From NCBI RefSeq assembly GCF_008000995.1, contig NZ_CP042828.1, forward strand, positions 4,392,882-4,456,881: a stretch of 64,000 nt of DNA, in the 5' to 3' direction. The first letter of the stretch is position 1. Each line of letters begins with the position of its first letter. Shown piece after piece: positions 45,190 through 53,203 of the stretch. The notes under the pieces are model-generated. The model worked only from the letters and a program-made list of their open reading frames with translations. It was not told the DNA's origin and made no database searches. This DNA is from Ruania zhangjianzhongii (GTDB lineage Bacteria > Actinomycetota > Actinomycetes > Actinomycetales > Beutenbergiaceae). Made by a program: the position numbers and the translations under genes.

Positions 45190-45361
45190 CTCGTGCTCCC
45201 TCACTGGCCGGACCGCATGCGGTCATGGCGGTGTGTCATCCAGGCTAACGGCGCCCGGGGCCTGGGCATGCCCCTGTTCGCCAGCGGCAGAGAGGCTGAG
45301 ATGAGGTCGTGACCTGGCAGAGCCATTCTCCGGCCGGCTCCGGCCGGCTCCGGACCGGTGG

Positions 45362-48300
45362 CTAGCCGGTGACGTCCAGCCGGGCCACGTAGCGTTCGGT
45401 GTCGGCGGAGGTACCCACCGCGATCCAGAAGCCGGTCTCGCGCGGCGGCTCCGGGAGCGCCATCGGCCAGGTGATGTCACCGGCCTCGTCGGCCGCGCCC
45501 TGATTCAGGTAGACGACGTCGTCAGGGTGGGTGCGCTGGGCGTCCGCCCGGTTCTCCAGGATGATCGCGCTGATCTGTTCACTGGCCGCCTGCTCGCCGG
45601 CGTGCACGGTCACCGCGGTGATGCCGTCCGGGCCGAGCACCGCCTCGTGACTGATCTCCTCGGCACCATCGGCGGCGTCGGAACCCTGCTGCGCCTGCGC
45701 GGGCCCATCCGCGCGCACGCCCGCGTCGGAACGCAGCACCGGCCGCTGCTCGTCCTCACCCCATGCCCACACGGTGTCGAAGTCCCAGCCGAGGCCCGCG
45801 AAGAACTCCTGCGTCCGCAGTTCCTCGTCCGGGACCTGGGCGCCCTTCCAGTTGTCCGCCGCCGGCGGGTCGGTGAGGGTTTCCCCGGTCACCGGCACCG
45901 CCGCACTGGTGTGGTTGTCGGCCAGGTCCGCGCTCTGCCCGGACATCACCCGTCCGACGATCGCGTGTGCGTAGCTTCCGGAGGTGACCTCGGCGTTCAG
46001 GGACACCACGTGCTGCACCGAGGTGTCCTCGTAGCCGTAGCTGACCACGCCGCCGGCATTGCGGTCCTCGGCGGTCACCGCCCCGGCGGCGAAGACGTTC
46101 TCGGTCACCGAGCCGCCCATCGCGATACCGACCGCACCACCGGAGTAGAGGGTTGTGGCGTGCACATCGGCGGTGGAGTAGCTGTCCCGGATCGTGCCAT
46201 GGTGCTCACCGACGATGCCCGCCACCCGCGTCTCGGCGGTGATCGAGCCCGAGGTGTGGACTCCTTCGATCGTGCCGTGGTTCACGTCGGCGAGCAGGCC
46301 TGCGTTGCGGGTCTCGGTGCTGACGTCACCGTGCACGGTCAGGTTCCGGATCGTGCCGGCGTTGTCGGCGAACAGCCCGACCCCCTCGTTCGGTGGGGCG
46401 GTGTAGTTGCTGATCGTGTGCCCGGCGCCGTCGAGCACTCCGGTGAACGGCACCTGGCCGCCGAGCTGGGACATGGTCACCGCACTCAGGTCCAGGTCGC
46501 CGGTGAGGCGATAGACGCCGTCGGGATCATTGGCGAGGTTCGCCAGGTCGGTCGCGCTCTGCACGAGGTACGGGTCCTCGGGTGTGCCACCACCGTCCAT
46601 CCCTTCGCGCACGGTGATCGCGGGCGCGAGCGGAACCCCCGAGTCGAGGCGGTCCCAGGCGAACACCCGCACGGTCTCACTGGTATCGACCGGGAGCGGG
46701 TCCTCGAAGGTGACGTACTGCTCCCGGCCCTGATGGTCGAGGGTGACGTCCACGGTGCGCAGCTCGTTCATCTGCTCCTGGCCCCGGTCATAGGTAGCCG
46801 CGACAACGGTGAGATCGTCCCGGCTGCCGGGGTAGCTGAGCAGTCCCACCCCGGCCAGCTGGTCCTCGGCGACCTGCGCGGAGGAGACCCGCCAGTGCTC
46901 GCTGGGCTTGGTCACGGTGAAACTATCCACGGTGCGGCCGTCGATGGTTCGGGTGGTCAGCTCCAGGCCCTCTTCGGTCACCTGGAGCACGCCGCCCATC
47001 TGGGTGTCCTCGTCGAAGACGACGTCATCCCACCAGTGCGGGTCGTTGTCGTAGAACTTGGGGCCGGCCGAGCCCATCGTGACGAAGGTGGTGCCGAGCT
47101 GTTCCTCCTCCGGCGTCTCGGCCAGACGTCCGTCGTAGATGGTGGAGCGCTTGTAGACGTGGTCGTGCGCGCCGAGGTAGAGGTCGACACCGAGCTGATC
47201 GAGGGCGGCGGTGATCGTGGGCCGATCCGCTGCCAGATCGGGGTCGTTGCCGTGCTCACCGCCGTAGTAGGAGTAGTGGCCGACGACGACGTTCCAGTCC
47301 GCCGTCGAGGAACGGATGTCCTCGGTCAGCCAGGCGAGCTGGGCCTCGAGGCCGGCAGTGGAGTTGAGGACGGCGAAGTGGATATCGCCACGGTCGAAGG
47401 AGTAGTTGCTCTCCCCGATCGCACCTCCGTCGGGCAGGTCGTACATGTTCGAGAAGATCGCCGCGGACTCCTCGGACTGGGAGTTGTAGTCCAGATCGCC
47501 GTAGGTCTCGTGGTTGCCCGCGACCGGGGCGACCTGCAGGTCGAGTCCGCCATAGACATGCTCGAAGGCTTCGTCCCAGTACTGTCCGCGTCCGCCGTTG
47601 TCCACCAGGTCGCCGGTCTGCAGCACTGTGCGCCCACCCGGCTGCTCGGCCTGGAGCTGGTCCAGGACCCCGCGCAGCAGGCCGAGATCCTCCGCCTCGT
47701 GCGTGGTCGCCTGCAGGTCCCCGAGCACGTACACCGGCTCGTTGTCCGCGCCGGCGGCCACGAACTCCCCCTGTACCTCGGTCCAGGCCGCGGCATCAGA
47801 GGCCGCTGGAGCCTCGCCGTCGACGGCTACTCCGAGCCGGTAGGCGTACCTCTCCCCCTCGGCCAGCCCGGACACGTCGAACTCGTGGCTGCGCAGCGTC
47901 TGGCCGGTGATCGAGTGCTGATACTCCGGTTCGTCGTTGCCGATCGTGTTCACCTCGTACGGCCGGTCGTTGGTCGAGGTGAGCACGTCGGCGGCCGTCC
48001 AGTCGTCCTGGTCCGCGGGCCGGACCTGCGCGTAGACCTGCTCGATGCTCCGGTCGGTGGACACAGCGAGCCCACTGCCATCGGCTTGGTCGGCCACAGT
48101 GGCCGTGCTGCCGAAGTACTGGAACACCCCGTCCGGATCGAGCTCGGCGGTGTTGATCTGCAGCCGCAGCAGCTCGGCGTTGATGTTCCCGGTCGCATCC
48201 TCGGCCTTGATCACCACGAAGTGGTCGTCGTAGCTGCGCACCTGGAACGCTCCGTCGGAGACCGGCACCTCGCCGGCGGCGTCATACACCTCGTAGCTCA

Positions 48301-49591
48301 CGGCCGGAGTCTCGCCGGAGTCGTCGCTCGCGCTCGCCTCGGGGAGGGTGATCTGCTCGCCGTAGGTCACGCTCTCCGGGAGCTCACCGTCCACCGAGAT
48401 CTCCGGGGCGTAGTTCGCGCCGCGGGTGGTCTCGCCGATCCAGATCGGTGCGGAGACCGCGAAGTCGCCGTCGGCCTGGTCGGCGCGCAGGTAGTAGAAG
48501 TCGCCGTTGGCCACGTCCTGCTCGAGGGAGAGCTCGAGCTCGTTGCCGTCGACGTCGTCGAAGGTGTGTGCCACCTCGCCGCCGTTGGTGAGCAGCTGCA
48601 CCGAGGTGAAGGAGTCCTCGGAGTCCGGATCGGCCAGCTGTACCTCGAACGTCGTCGCCGTGGTCCCGGCCGGCAGGATCGAGCCCATGATCGCCTCGTC
48701 GGCACCGAAGGCGAGGGTGGTATTGACGTCCTGGGTGGAGTAGACACTGCGGTCCTGCATCGCGGCGTACAGCCCGTCGGTGGAGTGCTCATCGGCCCAG
48801 ATGCCGGTGATCGACTCGTCCGAGGTCACCCAGTTGTCGGAGTGCTCGTCCCCGTTCCACACCGGTCCGAGGTGCCAGCCGGTCTCCAGCGCGAGCTGAA
48901 ACTGTTCGTACTGGCCCTCATCCTTGACCTCGATGAGCTCGATGCGCTCGTCCACCACCGGGTCCAGACCGTTGAAGCCGAAGAAGTTGCCCTTGTTCGA
49001 CGGGTCCGGGTGGTTGAACTGGGCGATGGCGTCCGGGTCCTGCTTGAGCCGGGCGAAGAACGTGTACATGTCGTACTTCAGATCACCGGTGCCGAACTCG
49101 TTCGGGTAGCCGTCCACACTGCCCTGCTCGGTGGCGCGGGCGGTGGCGTGCCAGTCGGTGTTGAACACGTTGATATGACCGGTGCCGTCGTACCAGGTGT
49201 TCTCGATGGAGGGTACGGCGGTGAGATCGTCGTGTTCGGCGTTGTACTGCTCGGCCTGCTCGTGCACCCAGCGCCACTCCTCGGACTCGGCATCGCGCCA
49301 GTCCTCGACGAAGTCGTCACCGTTGCGCAGGTCCCACATCACATCGTGCTCGCTGACGGTGAAGAAGTCCGCGTCGGTCTGGCCGGCGACATGCTCGAAC
49401 GCATCTCCGGGTAGTTCGACCCCGTCGCTGACCGAGGTGTGCGAGTGCAGCTCTCCGGTATAGAGCTCCCTGCCCAGGTAGGACGGCCGGTCGGTCTCCG
49501 GTTCGTCGGCGGTGGCCGGTGCGAGCGGCAGCAGGCTCCCGGCCGCCACCATGCTCGCGAGTACCAGTGCAGACGCGAAACGTCGCTGCAT
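45362..49591 (-). CDS. Secreted PHP-domain / calcineurin-like phosphoesterase / GLUG-repeat protein
   Basis: A 1409-residue multidomain exoprotein with a Sec signal peptide (cleavage after about ATA-28). Residues about 40-290 form a PHP metal hydrolase (H-x-H in ELHSHTSVSDG, SEHD, IAQFNHPDP, NGDEHSDNW). About 500-610 is a fibronectin-like lead-in as in purple acid phosphatases. About 620-890 is a metallophosphoesterase (VLGDLQ, LQTGDLVDNGG, AGNHETYG, VGHYSYYGGEHG, GAHDHVYKRS). About 1010-1200 is a GLUG-type repeat region (ISNYTAPPNEGVGLFA, NAGLLADVNHGTIEGV, AGIVGEHHGTI). No sortase motif or C-terminal helix is seen, so it is probably released. It likely hydrolyses extracellular phosphoesters; the exact substrate is unknown. 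Confidence 0.83.
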   Translation of the reverse strand: MQRRFASALVLASMVAAGSLLPLAPATADEPETDRPSYLGRELYTGELHSHTSVSDGVELPGDAFEHVAGQTDADFFTVSEHDVMWDLRNGDDFVEDWRDAESEEWRWVHEQAEQYNAEHDDLTAVPSIENTWYDGTGHINVFNTDWHATARATEQGSVDGYPNEFGTGDLKYDMYTFFARLKQDPDAIAQFNHPDPSNKGNFFGFNGLDPVVDERIELIEVKDEGQYEQFQLALETGWHLGPVWNGDEHSDNWVTSDESITGIWADEHSTDGLYAAMQDRSVYSTQDVNTTLAFGADEAIMGSILPAGTTATTFEVQLADPDSEDSFTSVQLLTNGGEVAHTFDDVDGNELELSLEQDVANGDFYYLRADQADGDFAVSAPIWIGETTRGANYAPEISVDGELPESVTYGEQITLPEASASDDSGETPAVSYEVYDAAGEVPVSDGAFQVRSYDDHFVVIKAEDATGNINAELLRLQINTAELDPDGVFQYFGSTATVADQADGSGLAVSTDRSIEQVYAQVRPADQDDWTAADVLTSTNDRPYEVNTIGNDEPEYQHSITGQTLRSHEFDVSGLAEGERYAYRLGVAVDGEAPAASDAAAWTEVQGEFVAAGADNEPVYVLGDLQATTHEAEDLGLLRGVLDQLQAEQPGGRTVLQTGDLVDNGGRGQYWDEAFEHVYGGLDLQVAPVAGNHETYGDLDYNSQSEESAAIFSNMYDLPDGGAIGESNYSFDRGDIHFAVLNSTAGLEAQLAWLTEDIRSSTADWNVVVGHYSYYGGEHGNDPDLAADRPTITAALDQLGVDLYLGAHDHVYKRSTIYDGRLAETPEEEQLGTTFVTMGSAGPKFYDNDPHWWDDVVFDEDTQMGGVLQVTEEGLELTTRTIDGRTVDSFTVTKPSEHWRVSSAQVAEDQLAGVGLLSYPGSRDDLTVVAATYDRGQEQMNELRTVDVTLDHQGREQYVTFEDPLPVDTSETVRVFAWDRLDSGVPLAPAITVREGMDGGGTPEDPYLVQSATDLANLANDPDGVYRLTGDLDLSAVTMSQLGGQVPFTGVLDGAGHTISNYTAPPNEGVGLFADNAGTIRNLTVHGDVSTETRNAGLLADVNHGTIEGVHTSGSITAETRVAGIVGEHHGTIRDSYSTADVHATTLYSGGAVGIAMGGSVTENVFAAGAVTAEDRNAGGVVSYGYEDTSVQHVVSLNAEVTSGSYAHAIVGRVMSGQSADLADNHTSAAVPVTGETLTDPPAADNWKGAQVPDEELRTQEFFAGLGWDFDTVWAWGEDEQRPVLRSDAGVRADGPAQAQQGSDAADGAEEISHEAVLGPDGITAVTVHAGEQAASEQISAIILENRADAQRTHPDDVVYLNQGAADEAGDITWPMALPEPPRETGFWIAVGTSADTERYVARLDVTG

Positions 49592-49699
49592 CGAAAAATC
49601 CCCTCATGCCCCACATCGGGCGGTACAACACATTCCCCTGTGCAGGGAGGCTAGGGGAACACCTTCGACCTGACAAGGGGTCCGGTGGCCGGCCGGGTG

Positions 49700-50227
49700 T
49701 CAGGAGCCGGGCAGATGACCGGCGAACTGTGTCTGTGCCGCCTGGTCGATCAGCACGAACCGCACCAGCTCGACGGCGGAGCCTGGGTGGTGCTGGTGCC
49801 AGCCCTGCGTAGCGCTCACCCCGATCTGGGCGGCCTGGCCCATCGACCAGCCGAACACGCCGGCGCTGATGGCCGGGAAGGCAAGGCTGCGTGCTCCGAT
49901 CTGTTCGGCCACGTCCAGGCTGGACGTGAAGCAGCCGGCGAGCAGTGCGGGATCGGTCTGCCCGGCGTGGGCGTTCGGGCCGACGGTGTGGATCACCCAT
50001 CGGGCGGGCAGCTGGCCCGCCCCGGTGGAGACCGCGTGACCGACGGGCAGACCGTTCGCCAGGGTGGTCTCCCGCAGCCGGCGGCATTGTGCGAGCAGGT
50101 CCGGTCCGGCGGCCCGATGGATCGCTCCGTCCACGCCACCGCCACCGAGCAGGGACGAGTTCGCCGCGTTCACCACCGCGTCGACCTGCTGGCTGGTGAT
50201 GTACCCGACCACGGCTTCAATACGCAT
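49700..50227 (-). CDS. Macro domain protein (O-acetyl-ADP-ribose deacetylase type)
   Basis: A 175-residue single macro domain. It has VDAVVNAANSSLLGGGGVDGAIHRAAG (ADP-ribose binding and the catalytic Asn/Asp region), HTVGPNAH, and the phosphate loop FPAISAGVFGWSMGQAA. The ATG at 50227 is the natural start. It would remove ADP-ribose or O-acetyl groups from ADP-ribose derivatives. It is divergent from a DUF559-like gene, with a REP palindrome between. Confidence 0.9.
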   Translation of the reverse strand: MRIEAVVGYITSQQVDAVVNAANSSLLGGGGVDGAIHRAAGPDLLAQCRRLRETTLANGLPVGHAVSTGAGQLPARWVIHTVGPNAHAGQTDPALLAGCFTSSLDVAEQIGARSLAFPAISAGVFGWSMGQAAQIGVSATQGWHQHHPGSAVELVRFVLIDQAAQTQFAGHLPGS

Positions 50228-50251
50228 GCCCCCACTCTCCCACCCCCTCGG

Positions 50252-50297
50252 GTCGTCCTGTGAGGGGTGCGCTATAGCGCACGGCTGACATGACGAC
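50252..50297. repeat. REP-like 46-bp palindrome, family A, copy 3
   Basis: GTCGTCCTGTGAGGG, core GTGCGCTATAGCGCAC (50267-50282), GGCTGACATGACGAC. It lies between the divergent macro-domain and DUF559-like genes, and together with copy 4 (51276) brackets the latter. Confidence 0.85.
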
Positions 50298-50351
50298 CGG
50301 GGCCTGTGGATGGCCAGCACGCGCTGGCGCATGTTCCGGCATCGTGGCGGG

Positions 50352-51269
50352 ATGGGCGATGAGCGATGGCGGCCCCTTGCCGCCCAGCAGGCCGGGATGC
50401 TCTCCCGGACCCAGTTGCGCGCACTGGGCGTCGATCGCTGGGGAGTGCGCAACCAGGTGGCGAGCCACCGTTGGGCGGCGGTCAGTTCCACCGTGATCGC
50501 CACGAACACCGGCGCGCTCACCCGCGAGCAGCTCATCTGGGCAGGCGTGCTGCACACCGACGGTCCGGCACTCGTGGGAGACCTCACCGCCGCTGAGACG
50601 CTCGGGCTGCGGAACTGGCACCGAGACGACGTCACGATCGTGGTGCCCAGAGGGGCGACCGTCGGCGCGCCGATTGCTGGGATCCGCTTCGTCGAGACCC
50701 GACGCGACCTGCCGATGATGCGCACCACCTCGCGCGGGCTGCCGCTGATGCGACTCGAGCCTGCCATCCTGCACTTCGCCGCCTATCAGCGATCCACCCG
50801 GACCGCCGAGGGAGCGCTCGCCGCGGTCGTGCAGCAAGGGCTCACTACGCCGGCTGCGCTCCTGCGCTGGGTGGAGCGGATGGCGCCACTGCGTTGGGGA
50901 GGGCGGTTCCGGGCCGCGCTGCGCGAGATCGCCGGTGGCGCGCACTCAACTGCCGAGCTGGATGTGCGCCGGATGTGCCGTCAGTTCGGTCTGGCGCCAC
51001 CGCAGAGCCAGATCAAGCGACTCGATGCCGCCGGACGGCTCCGGTACACCGACTGCGAGTGGCGACTGGGCGACGGCAGGACCCTCGTGCTCGAGGTCGA
51101 CGGCGGGTTCCACATGGAGGTCGAGCACTGGGAGGACGATCTCGCCCGCCAGCGGGCCATCAGTGCCAGGAATCGGACGGTGGTCCGCTGCACCAGCCGT
51201 GAACTGCGGGACGAACCAGCCCAGGTGGCCCGCGACCTCCACAATCTCGGGGTGCCGCATGCCGCCTAA
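50352..51269 (+). CDS. DUF559/VSR-like nuclease-domain protein with AbiEi-like N-terminus
   Basis: A 305-residue protein common in actinobacteria. The N-terminal part (about 1-45) resembles the winged-helix found in AbiEi-like proteins (LAAQQAGMLSRTQLRALGVDRWGVRNQVA). The C-terminal 110 residues look like a PD-(D/E)xK endonuclease fold: Glu in STAELDVRRM, Asp in RYTDCEW, and the E-x-D of LVLEVDGGFH, ending in a DUF559-type RTVVRCTSRELRDEP. Function is unproven. The ATG at 50352 follows GGCGGG. It is bracketed by two REP palindromes within 60 bp of each end. Confidence 0.72.
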   Translation: MGDERWRPLAAQQAGMLSRTQLRALGVDRWGVRNQVASHRWAAVSSTVIATNTGALTREQLIWAGVLHTDGPALVGDLTAAETLGLRNWHRDDVTIVVPRGATVGAPIAGIRFVETRRDLPMMRTTSRGLPLMRLEPAILHFAAYQRSTRTAEGALAAVVQQGLTTPAALLRWVERMAPLRWGGRFRAALREIAGGAHSTAELDVRRMCRQFGLAPPQSQIKRLDAAGRLRYTDCEWRLGDGRTLVLEVDGGFHMEVEHWEDDLARQRAISARNRTVVRCTSRELRDEPAQVARDLHNLGVPHAA

Positions 51270-51275
51270 CCTCGC

Positions 51276-51321
51276 CTCGTCATGGCAAGGGTGCGCGATA
51301 GCGCACTCCTGACATGACGAC
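51276..51321. repeat. REP-like 46-bp palindrome, family A, copy 4
   Basis: CTCGTCATGGCAAGG, core GTGCGCGATAGCGCAC (51291-51306), TCCTGACATGACGAC. It fills the gap between the convergent DUF559-like and dtd genes and may also act as a terminator hairpin. Confidence 0.83.
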
Positions 51322-51762
51322 CTATGTGGGGGTGGGGGTGGGGGTCTCCAGGACCAGGGTCACGGGGCCGTCGCCCACCAGCTCCACAGCCATGTCCGCG
51401 CCGAAGCTTCCGGTCGCGGTCAGCACGCCGCGGTCACGAAGCCCGCGCACGACGGCGTCCACCAGTGGCTCGGCCACCGCACCGGGGGCAGCCTCGGTCC
51501 AGGAGGGACGACGCCCCTTGCGGGCCTGCCCGTAGAGAGTGAACTGGCTGACTACGAGCACCTCGGCGCCGGCGTCGACCACCGAGGTCTCCTCGCGCAG
51601 GATCCGCAGGTCGGCGATCTTCCGGGCCAGCCATGCGGCGTCGGCTTCGGTGTCGGTGTGCGTGACCCCCACCAGGGCCACCAGCCCTGGCCCGATCGAA
51701 CCGACCACCTCACCGGCCACGCTCACCTGGGCGTGGGTGACGCGCTGCAGCACCGCCCGCAT
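51322..51762 (-). CDS. dtd: D-aminoacyl-tRNA deacylase
   Basis: A 146-residue DTD that removes D-amino acids (and Gly) mis-attached to tRNA. It begins [33 protein letters not shown]; the catalytic motifs are [17 protein letters not shown] and, near the C-terminus, [20 protein letters not shown] (G-x-F-G-A-x-M; usually N-G-P in the last turn, here D-G-P). The last codons derive from a (GGGGGT)n tract. It lies 3 bp after the asparaginase gene as the last gene of the operon. Confidence 0.94.
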   Translation of the reverse strand: MRAVLQRVTHAQVSVAGEVVGSIGPGLVALVGVTHTDTEADAAWLARKIADLRILREETSVVDAGAEVLVVSQFTLYGQARKGRRPSWTEAAPGAVAEPLVDAVVRGLRDRGVLTATGSFGADMAVELVGDGPVTLVLETPTPTPT

Positions 51763-51765
51763 CGC

Positions 51766-52848
51766 TCAGCCCTCGCCCGCTGGTGAGCCGGCAGCGTCTG
51801 TGTCGCCGTCGGCGCTCCCGCCGGCTGACTCCCCAGACCCCAGGGAGGCAGCCTGAGCCGCTGAAGCACCGCCGTCGGCCTCGAACGCGGGCAGCACCGA
51901 GCCCACCGGCTGCCCGTGACCGAGCACCGGAACGCGTGACCACGGCCAGTGGCCCCGCTCCCCCAAGGCGCGCAACGCGGCAGCGAGCAGCACCGGCCGA
52001 GGGCGACTTGCGCCGTCGGCGACCTTGAGCGCGACCGCGCGACCGTCCGGCAGCGCCGCTGCGTACACCCCTTCAGCCCCGTCCTTCGCGATCAGCCCCG
52101 GCACCGACTGCATCGCCGCTGTGGCGTCCCGCCCGGTACCGGCCACCAGGAACGGGTGCGCCCGCATCGCCGCCGCCACCCGGTGTTCGGCGGTGCCTTC
52201 CGGTGCCGTGGCGATCGCCGCGAACGCCCGCGCCAGGCCGCGTACTGTGGTCGAGGGCTGGGGAGCCCCACAGCCATCCACAGCCAGGTAGCGGACCGTC
52301 TCGCCGGTGAGCTCGGCGATCACCGCGAGGATGTGCTGCTGCAGCGGGTGCTCCGGATCCAGGTAGGTGCCGGTGTCCCAGCCGCTGCGGGCACAGCTGG
52401 CGAGCATCGCCGCATGCTTACCGGAACAGTTCTGCGCGATCGGCTCCGGCACCCGGCCGGCGTCGGCCCAGGCAGCAGCGGCGTCCCGGTCCAGCGGCCA
52501 GTCCGGGGTGTTGCCCAGGTCAGCCTCGGTGAGCCCGGCGCCAGCGAGCAGATCGCGGACCACTTCCCGGTGCCGGCCCTCGCCGTTGTGCGAGGCGCAC
52601 GCCAGCGCGACCTGCTCCGCGGTGAGCGGCACCCCGGTACGCAGCATCGCGACCGTCTGCAGCGGCTTGAGCGAGGACCGGGCGTAGATCTGCTGCTCCG
52701 GTGCCCCGAGGGCGAGGGCGTCCGTGCCGTCGGCCGCCACCGCGAGCAGGTGCCCGGCGTGCACGGATTCGATCATGCCGGAGCGCACCACCCAGGCGAG
52801 GTCGGCACCGCGCGCGGGCGGGTCCAGGCGGGGTGGAGGCTTCACCAC
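51766..52848 (-). CDS. L-asparaginase II family protein
   Basis: A 360-residue asparaginase of the type-II family unrelated to E. coli AnsB. Family blocks: RSGMIESVHAGHLL, IYARSSLKPLQ, CASHNGE, QNCSGKHAAML, VDGCGAPQPS and MRAHPFLVAGTGR. The C-terminal 30 residues are a Gly/Ser/Ala-rich tail. Starts are a GTG pair at 52848/52845; 52848 overlaps the DUF2516 stop by 7 bp. Asparagine hydrolysis is the annotated role, but many actinobacterial members are untested. Confidence 0.85.
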   Translation of the reverse strand: MVKPPPRLDPPARGADLAWVVRSGMIESVHAGHLLAVAADGTDALALGAPEQQIYARSSLKPLQTVAMLRTGVPLTAEQVALACASHNGEGRHREVVRDLLAGAGLTEADLGNTPDWPLDRDAAAAWADAGRVPEPIAQNCSGKHAAMLASCARSGWDTGTYLDPEHPLQQHILAVIAELTGETVRYLAVDGCGAPQPSTTVRGLARAFAAIATAPEGTAEHRVAAAMRAHPFLVAGTGRDATAAMQSVPGLIAKDGAEGVYAAALPDGRAVALKVADGASRPRPVLLAAALRALGERGHWPWSRVPVLGHGQPVGSVLPAFEADGGASAAQAASLGSGESAGGSADGDTDAAGSPAGEG

Positions 52849-53174
52849 GGCCCCCGGTTCGACCCTCCGCCACGGGAGCCTTTGCCGTAGCGCGCGACCG
52901 CGGGGCGGACGTCGGCCAGATAGACACCGGCCGGCACAGCGCCGAGCAGCATCAGCAGCAGCGCTCCGCCGGTGCCGCCGGAGGGAACGCCGAGGAACGC
53001 GAGAAGTGTGGCACCGCCGGTGATCAGGCACCAGAAGCCCTTGCTGCGCTTATCTGCGCTGAGGAATGCGCTGGCCGGCCGGAGGGCGGCGTCGATCAGC
53101 GACCAGGCCGCCAGCCCGAACGCCACGACGGCAAGGGCGAGAAACAGGTACGCCTGGATGGTCGCGATGATCAC
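52842..53174 (-). CDS. DUF2516 family membrane protein
   Basis: A 110-residue protein with three hydrophobic segments (AYLFLALAVVAFGLAAWSLI, GFWCLITGGATLLAFLGV, ALLLMLLGAVPAGVYLADV) and a short polar tail. DUF2516 is an actinobacteria-specific family of unknown function. The GTG at 53174 has TAGGCT 8 nt upstream, suggesting an internal leaderless promoter within the operon. It overlaps the asparaginase start. Confidence 0.83.
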   Translation of the reverse strand: MIIATIQAYLFLALAVVAFGLAAWSLIDAALRPASAFLSADKRSKGFWCLITGGATLLAFLGVPSGGTGGALLLMLLGAVPAGVYLADVRPAVARYGKGSRGGGSNRGPW

Positions 53175-53182
53175 ACCTCCAG

Positions 53183-53188
53183 AGCCTA
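53183..53188 (-). promoter_or_regulatory. -10 element upstream of the DUF2516 gene
   Basis: TAGGCT on the reverse strand, 8 nt before the GTG at 53174: possible internal promoter for DUF2516-asparaginase-dtd. Confidence 0.35.
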
Positions 53189-53203
53189 CGCGAGAGCCCC
53201 TGG

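Noticed and set aside
43435-45312. Forward open frame of 625 codons opposite clpC
   Set aside because: Antisense shadow of the highly conserved clpC gene.
45527-49414. Forward-strand open frame of 1295 codons opposite the PHP/phosphoesterase gene
   Set aside because: Composition is His/Arg/Gly/Val-rich as expected of an antisense shadow in GC-rich DNA; the reverse strand has a signal peptide and clear domain motifs.
50352-51269. AbiE-type toxin-antitoxin system
   Set aside because: Only the N-terminal winged helix resembles AbiEi and there is no AbiEii nucleotidyltransferase next to it; the C-terminal part looks like DUF559.
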